DNA from: Rhexocercosporidium sp. MPI-PUGE-AT-0058
Lineage: Eukaryota; Ascomycota; Leotiomycetes; Helotiales
Direction of reading: 5' to 3'
Length of the DNA stretch: 64,000 nt
NCBI GenBank assembly: GCA_020746875.1
Contig: JAGTJL010000004.1
Coordinates: forward strand, 496,001 to 560,000
In this document: positions 58,120 to 64,000 of the stretch, in pieces
Layout of the letters: the number at the start of each line of letters is the position of its first letter
How positions within the stretch are numbered: position 1 is the first letter of the stretch
The notes under the pieces: generated by a model
The model's input: only the letters and a program-made list of their open reading frames with translations
What the model was told of the DNA's origin: nothing
Database searches by the model: none
Made by a program: the position numbers and the translations under genes

Positions 58120-60823
58120 ATGGGAAGTTTCGTATTCAAATGGTCAGTTGCCCAACCTCCTCAACCTCCTCATCTGCGCCGCCTACTCAGCTCTTGCATC
58201 TTCGCGGCGCCTGCGCTGCGACTGTGGGTATCTGCGAGTTGAAGTCGGTCTGCGGAGTCCTCGTTCCCCTTTTCGCACCCGCCATACGCTTCCAATCAAG
58301 CTCGTAGATTTTGTGACTGACACTTTTCGTCATTAGGGACCATCCCGCCGACGAGGTCTATGTGACCGGAACCTTTGACGATTGGTCTAAGAGCGAGAAA
58401 TTAGTGAAGACTGGCGATTCGTTCTCGAAGGATGTTACGCTCAACAGCGCTGCAGAGAAGATCTACTACAAGGTGCGTGAAGAACATGTGTCAATCAGAG
58501 TCGTTGGGGGGTCATTGGCATTTGACTCAATAACGGATTCATCGTTTGGAGCTCGTGCTTCGAGTTTCTGTGTTTTTGAAGCGCGGATGCCGCCGAGTGG
58601 TCAATGACTCGTACGAGGTTATCAAGGCTTCTCAGCAAAGTATTGAAAAGTCACAACACTTTCAATTGATGTGAAGGCTGCCAAGAGGTCCTTGATGCAC
58701 TACGGGAGTTGAAGGTTGAAGACTTCTCGCCAAAGCTTGCTGCATTCGAGAATGCAGAAACGGCCTTTTATATGCGGAATGGCGCCTGACCCTGCAGCAA
58801 ATTCTCCCATATGACGCGGTCCGCCGAACTGCCCCAATTTACTTTGAGCGGTGAAGCTGCCAACTCGAAAAGCATCGCTTCAAGGTCAGCAGGCAGGCTA
58901 TTGCGGTTGGCCCTGTTTGACATGCTGGTGCTTGGGCCACGCAACAGGGCAGGAGGCCTGTTCCCAACCCCGCCATAAGCTGCAAGGCAGCTGGGTTCCT
59001 TAAAACCAACCTTCGTCCCATCTTTCTTCCCTTTGGTTTTACCTTTGCTCACCAATACAATCACTAACACGACATTGAATCTATAGTTCGTCGTTGACGG
59101 AAATTGGGTTACCGACCACACCGCTCCTCAAGAAAACGACGCCTCAGGAAACCTAAACAACGTCCTCACCACCGACCGAATTGTCAAGCACACACCCGAA
59201 ACAGTCGGAATCATGTCAGGCGTTGCTCCTACCTCCACAACCGCCGATTTGGCAAAGGATGTGCCTCTCGAGAACGAGAAAGCTCCTCTGGAAAAGGCTG
59301 GCTCTTCCGATCTACCAGGAGCTTTCCCTGAGACCCCAGCTGCTGTTGAGAAGGGCGATTTCTCTGTCAACCCTCTGCCCGCTGCAGATGGAGCTGTCAA
59401 TCCCATTAAGCTTGCCCCTGGCGAGAAAGTACCAGAGCCAAGCACTTTCACCGGAAATACCATCACATCTGGCGTTCATGATGATCCAGAACTCGTTGCC
59501 GCGGACAAGGCTAAGACTGAGGCTGAGCCAACTTTCAGTGTCAACCCACTCCCAGCTTTTGCTGGAGCAGTGAACCCAGAGCCTGGTTCTGTCAACAAGA
59601 ACACCATTGACTCAGGGGTCACCACCGACAAGGAGTCGTACGAGAAGAGCGGTGGAATTGGCAATGCCCCAGTCCTCCCTCCTGTCGTTACTCCCGATGC
59701 CACCCGTGCCTTGAATGGCACCGGTATCTTGGATATGCCACCTGCGAAGAACTTGATTCCAGAATCAAGCTTGCCAATGGGAACTTCGGGTGTCGGTACC
59801 TTCGATGCTACACCCACTATCCAGTCTTCCGGCCCCGCGAGCACAACTGCAGCACTTGCCGCAGATGTTCCTCTCGAATCCACAAAGGTTCCCGAAATTG
59901 TCAAGGAGAGCCAAGAAAAGGCTCACGTTGACCCCGAGGCCAGCGCCATTCCAGAGGAAGTCAAGGAGAAGAGCGTATTTGAGAAGGAGCTATTGAAGGA
60001 AGTCCCAGTAGCCCCATCGACTTCCGAGGGTACTGCCGGAAAGGGAACGGACAAATCTGAGAAGACGGTTTCTGCAGCTGAAGCTGCAGCTGCAGTTGGC
60101 GGCGCAGCCGTGGCCGTTGGTGGCGTTGCTGCAGCTTATGCATCGGGTGCTGCAAGCAAGCTCCCAGAGTCTGTGACCAGCAAATTACCCGCATCCATTC
60201 AGAACTCCATCACGTCAATGAATGCAACGTCAGATACCACGCCGAAGGAGACTGCCAAGGACACGCCAGCAATCGTCAAGGAGTCAATTGCCGAATCAGG
60301 TCAAGCACCAGAGGCTGCCGCGAACGAGGAGGCTGTGTTGGAGAAGAAGGCTGTGGAGAAGGAATTATTGTCTGAGATTAAGCCCGAGACATCAACCGGC
60401 GAGTCTGCACCAAATATCACATCCTCTGAGACAAAGCCCACCGAGTCAAAGACCGCTGGTCTCACTGCCCCCAAACCTGTCTCAGCGCCAATCGAGTCAC
60501 GTGATGTCTCTCCAGGAACCGTCCCAGGGTCTCACAGCACTGAGTCCCAGACCGCGCCCGTCGTTACCAGCGGCGTAGCATCCACTGAGACCGACAAGAC
60601 CAGCTATCCTACCCCTTCCACACCCGCCAAAGACACTGCCTCCAAGCCAGACTCAACCCCAGCAAAAACCACCACCGAAGACGGACCATCAACCCCATCG
60701 AAGGCCGCAGCAGTCACATCAGGAAGCAGCAACGCCAGCCCAGCCAGCGCAGCAGCCGAGAAGAAGAAGAAACGTTCCAGTATCTTTGGCAAGCTCAAGG
60801 CCAAGTTCTCCCACAAGGATTAG
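58120..60823 (+). CDS. Mdg1/Crp1-like protein with CBM48 (AMPK glycogen-binding) domain
   Basis: Three exons (58120-58142, 58337-58472, 59087-60823) give 631 residues. Residues 1-85 form an AMPK1_CBM/CBM48-type domain: MGSFVFKW-DHPADEVYVTG, TFDDWSKSEKL, IYYK-FVVDGNWVTDHTAPQE, split by two introns and ending in NDASGNLNNVL. Yeast proteins with this layout are Crp1 (cruciform-DNA binding) and Mdg1 (G-protein signalling); the biochemical role is not settled. The rest is disordered and repetitive, with recurring FSVNPLPA...AVNP blocks, STTADLAKDVPLE/STTAALAADVPLE, VFEKELLKE/AVEKELLSE, an Ala/Gly/Val stretch (AAAAVGGAAVAVGGVAAAYA, about 380-400, weakly membrane-like) and a basic C terminus (EKKKKRSSIFGKLKAKFSHK). 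Intron 2 is 614 nt, far longer than others here, and holds repeat copy D. Confidence 0.88.
58624..58668 (+). repeat. Degenerate repeat, copy D, within an intron
   Basis: CAGCAAAGTATTGAAAAGTC, ACAACACTTTCAATTG, closest to copy C at 56891-56936. The similarity continues downstream (GAGGTCCTTGATGCACTAC against GAGGATCC...CTGAATGCACTATAC). Lies in intron 2 of the CBM48 gene. Confidence 0.5.
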
Positions 60824-62487
60824 AGCCAGTCCCACTTCATGTATCGGGTGTGGGGAGTTGAGAAAACGGGAACGAGAACGAGGACGAGGACGAACGCAGT
60901 AATAAGTTTAGGTGTGTTTCGGAAGCCCGGGTTTTCCGAGTGTACGATATTGACAGAGCGCCGGGCTTTTAATGTGGAGGTTGTCCGACTCGACTGTCAA
61001 GTGGAGAATCTGCGATCTGCTTGACCTTGATACCGAGATAGTTAGCTGATTTGCCCATTTTGCTTGCCTGCTTGCTTGTGTTATGTTGTCAACGGTTCAT
61101 GTTCTTTGTGCCTTGTTTTTTGGTTGGTCTTGGTTCATAAATCATTGAGGGAGAGAGGGGGTCTTCCCTACTTGGCTTCCTTTTCCAGTGCATGCTTTCC
61201 CAATACCAGAGTTCCTTTACCTCTCCTTCTGCGTTTGTTATGCGTGCATCGATCGTTCATCATCATACATGTGGATGGGTGGATGGATAGGGAGACAGTG
61301 GTGTCTTTGGAAAGCAAGGATACAGAGAGATGCCGTGCCAGAGCGATAGGTAGAAGGTGCAGGGTGCGTGAGAGCAGTGTAGATAGAAGTTTAGTTGATG
61401 AATATCCATTGGGTGGAAAGCTTTGTTTTTGTCATCATTGATTGCCCTCCTATCTTGGACCAAATTACATTTTCAGAGTGCACTTGACAATGAACCTGCT
61501 TGGCTTTGCTTTGCTCCATCTCGCTTTATTTGGTAGTTTATTCCGAAGTAAAAGTATAAGTAATATCTCGTGCCCCTTTTCACGACATACAATGTGACGT
61601 TTGGCAACATGAAATTCAAACCAGCCCTCTCAAAAGTTTTTAGATAAAGAGGGAGAGAGGACATGTGAGTGAGATTGGAAATAAGAACTCTTGAGAGAGA
61701 TAGTTTGATGTTACTGATACGTTAATTATTGTATGACGAAAAATGCATGCATGCGATGATAGCCCGCCCAGCTAGCCCATTTTCCTACCCTGACCGCCGA
61801 CACATAATCATCCATCTATTCTATCATGCAGTAAATAGTATCTACCTTCGCCCTCGCTATGCTCGCTCGCTGAACGCTATCACTAAACACCAACCCAACC
61901 GATCAATCCTAACCCATTCCCTCATTAAAAACCAAGCCCCAACTACCCAAGATTTTTCAAAAACGTGACTAGATGATATGATATGAGATGTTATGAGATG
62001 AGACACAAATACATCGTACTGACACATATTAAGCAAGTAAATGAGCAGATCTCGCAAGTCAGAGAAGAGAACCAGAAGAAGATAGACATGTGTAATATGA
62101 AAATTGAGAGACAGCAAAAGGAGATATGAATAAGAGGAGATCCAATCAGAAACAGAAAAAAAGTGCAAGCAGAGATCTTTCGTATCTCGTTCATTGTTCC
62201 TGTCATCCCTTCGTTCATCAGACGTATGTATAAAAAAAAAAGCAAAAGCAAAAACCGAACAAAGCATGCAAAAAGTATGTAATACGAAGACAAATGCCGC
62301 CCAGGATGATGATGTGTTGAATGAGAAATGCTGTCTGTTCTGTGCCGTGCTGTAAACCCAAAACCCACCCGCTGCAAATGCTAAAATGAAAAAAAAAATT
62401 GAACAAATACAAGGGGAAAGAATGAGTGCAAGAAGGAGAGGCGATCTGAGGTGAGGCGCCAAAGAAATCCGAAATTTGAGAGAGTAA
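60824..62487. other. Convergent intergenic region, nothing supported
   Basis: 1.66 kb between the stops of the CBM48 gene and the transcription-factor gene. AT-rich on the right with A runs (62228-62237, 62390-62398) and an ATGCATGCATGC palindromic run near 61744-61755. No recognised gene. Confidence 0.4.
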
Positions 62488-64000
62488 TTAGAACCAATGT
62501 GTCTTGCTGCTTGACTTTCTGAGCTTGGTGAGTACCACGATGGCATCGACGAGCATCCCACATTTGTTGCCAACGCTCTCGATCTCTAGACGTTGTCGCA
62601 CGGCGTCGATAATACCGGCAGTCTCGCCCTTCATCCTCGCCTTACTAGTCAGAAGCTCTTCGACAGGGTGTTCTAACATGCCGTTGGTGTAAGTAAGGAC
62701 TTTGAGACGCAGGTCATTGGAGAGAGGCGTTTCGTCCGTATCCATGGCTCTGATCTCTGTCGACGAGCTGCTTCGAGTAAGATTTGCGGAAGTTCCATTT
62801 GCAGCAAGGTTCTGATAACGGTGGCCGAAAGCCCAGCAGATCAGCGCGGAGACGTACAGGCTCCAATAGTCGGCAATGCAACAAAACGGAGAGGCCATGG
62901 TACCATCGGGTGAAAACGTAAGTGGTTGAGAGAGTCCCTGAGAAAGTATTTGGCACGCGTGGTGGGTTGCTTGTGCTGCGGCGAGAGAAGTAGACCAGGT
63001 CTTCAGCCGCGACTGTGCGGCCTGGAAAGCAGATGCCGGGGATATTTTCTGCGCAAAGATCCAAGTGTCCCCCGCAACGGCCAAAAGGCTATGAAGCGGT
63101 GTGTGGTACAAGGCCATATACGAATGCGCAAGCGGAGTAGTGGGGAAGAGGTCCACAAAGTTTTCAATGTCGGGATGCATGGCCTGCGGAAGATGATCGT
63201 TGGGATATGCGGAGTCTTCTCTAGACGGGAGCCTGGACACAAACCAGCAGATGTGCAATGTTTGTGTGAAAGACGACGGGCTGAAGATTGATTGAGTAGC
63301 GATATCCTGTTCGATGAGATGAATTGGTTGAAGATTCGAGCTTGATCGCTGTGCTTGCCATTCAGAGGGATTGCTGGCGGTCCAAAGGGTTTCCGGACAG
63401 GGTTGACAGACAAGAGAGCTTGACTCGTCACGAGCAGCCCGAGATCTAGCTTGTTGGTGGTACATAGATTGATGGATGTCGAATATGAAGCAGCCACTGA
63501 GAAGGCGTTGTCGTGCTTCAGCCTCGATCCATTCGTACCATTCGCTGTTTGGACTAGAGCTCTTCGTTGCCTGGGAGTTTGCTTGGGGTCCGAAACGATC
63601 AAGTAGAGCATCCGCTGAGGAAGCGTCGCCGGGGCTTTGATTAGACAATGTCCTGTTATTAGCATCAGATTCATTGAGAAGCTGTACCAGTCAGCGAATG
63701 GACGATACTCTTCTTGAGGCGACCTTACTCTACTGTACAGCTCCTCAAAGTGACGGGATAATCGAACATTGGTTTTACGTCCTCGGAAGCGAGTAAATAT
63801 TTCGGTAAGTAAAATTGCTTGCATTGTTTGGAGATCCCAATTGAGACACTGTGTGTAGTCAGTATTAATGCAACTCATCGTGAATGAATGTCTGGCTGTT
63901 AGCTTACCAGTTCGATGTTCTTTTTACAGTACTCATTGAGTTCGGTTCCTTTTGCGCGTGCCTCGGGAGAATCATGATATTGGGTGCCAATAGCAGCCAT
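62488..64000 (-). CDS. Fungal_trans-domain transcription factor, 5' end cut by window edge
   Basis: Partial gene; exons in the window are 64000-63908, 63848-63729 and 63681-62488 (about 468 codons). The sequence is the fungal-specific transcription factor middle domain (PF04082 type): MAAIGTQYHDSPEARAKGTE, LNWDLQTMQAILLTEIFTRF, FEELYSR-LLNESDANNRTL, EWIEAEARQRLLSGCFIFDI and HQSMY. The DNA-binding domain (Zn2Cys6 or C2H2) must lie beyond the right edge, so the class and target cannot be named. The first base triplet in the window is an ATG, but it sits inside the domain and is unlikely to be the true start. The second intron (63728-63682, 47 nt) was placed to join SR to LLNESD in frame; its alternative acceptor ACAG|GACATTG enters a stop. 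Confidence 0.88.

Overview
The window is a gene-dense stretch of nuclear DNA from a filamentous ascomycete (Pezizomycotina). The evidence is many short introns (mostly 45-100 nt, GT-AG, often with a CTAAC-type branch point), genes on both strands without operons, and clearly fungal proteins (Dre2, Ice2, Igo1, Ccz1, Kex1, Nem1, an Mdg1/Crp1-like protein, a Fungal_trans regulator). The protein sequences look most like those of Leotiomycetes, but that is an impression from memory and was not computed. I recognise no transposon, CRISPR array, rRNA or tRNA gene and no secondary-metabolite cluster.

Layout. 1-6.4 kb: an Stf2-like gene cut by the left edge, DRE2 (Fe-S assembly) and ECT1 (phosphatidylethanolamine synthesis). 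7-14.2 kb: an unrecognised Ser-rich protein, RAE1/GLE2 (mRNA export) and KEX1 (Golgi carboxypeptidase). 15.7-23.8 kb: SFM1 (SPOUT arginine methyltransferase), IGO1 (endosulfine), a MYG1 nuclease, ICE2 (cortical ER) and a SAP-domain AIM34-like protein. 25-29 kb: a C2H2 zinc-finger protein and a branched-chain aminotransferase. 30-36.4 kb: FMT1 and CCZ1 in divergent orientation, then a short-chain dehydrogenase. 36.5-44 kb: an unrecognised PPPPY/arginine-rich protein with a nonapeptide repeat, GCD7 (eIF2B beta) and NEM1. 44.6-55.2 kb: RPO31 (Pol III largest subunit), a neutral ceramidase, CWF7 (splicing) and the PKA regulatory subunit. 55.2-58.1 kb: a gene-poor stretch with degenerate repeats. 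58.1-60.8 kb: an Mdg1/Crp1-like CBM48 protein. 62.5-64 kb: a Fungal_trans regulator cut by the right edge.

The genes are mostly unrelated housekeeping functions and form no single pathway. Loose themes are lipid and ER metabolism (ECT1, ICE2, NEM1, ceramidase), nutrient signalling (IGO1, PKA regulatory subunit), and translation or Pol III (GCD7, FMT1, SFM1, RPO31). Exon structures were rebuilt by hand. In nearly every case the exon lengths sum to a multiple of three and rejoin conserved motifs.

I did not find a convincing new multi-gene system. The most interesting signals are structural: a start codon apparently split by an intron, a probable GC-AG intron inside a repeat-coding array, an SDR whose conserved N terminus is preceded by ACG instead of ATG, two genes whose conserved C termini are out of frame at G5 runs, a stop-free 48-nt intron in ICE2, an 18-nt micro-exon in SFM1, and a degenerate repeat family that includes a copy in an unusually long intron.
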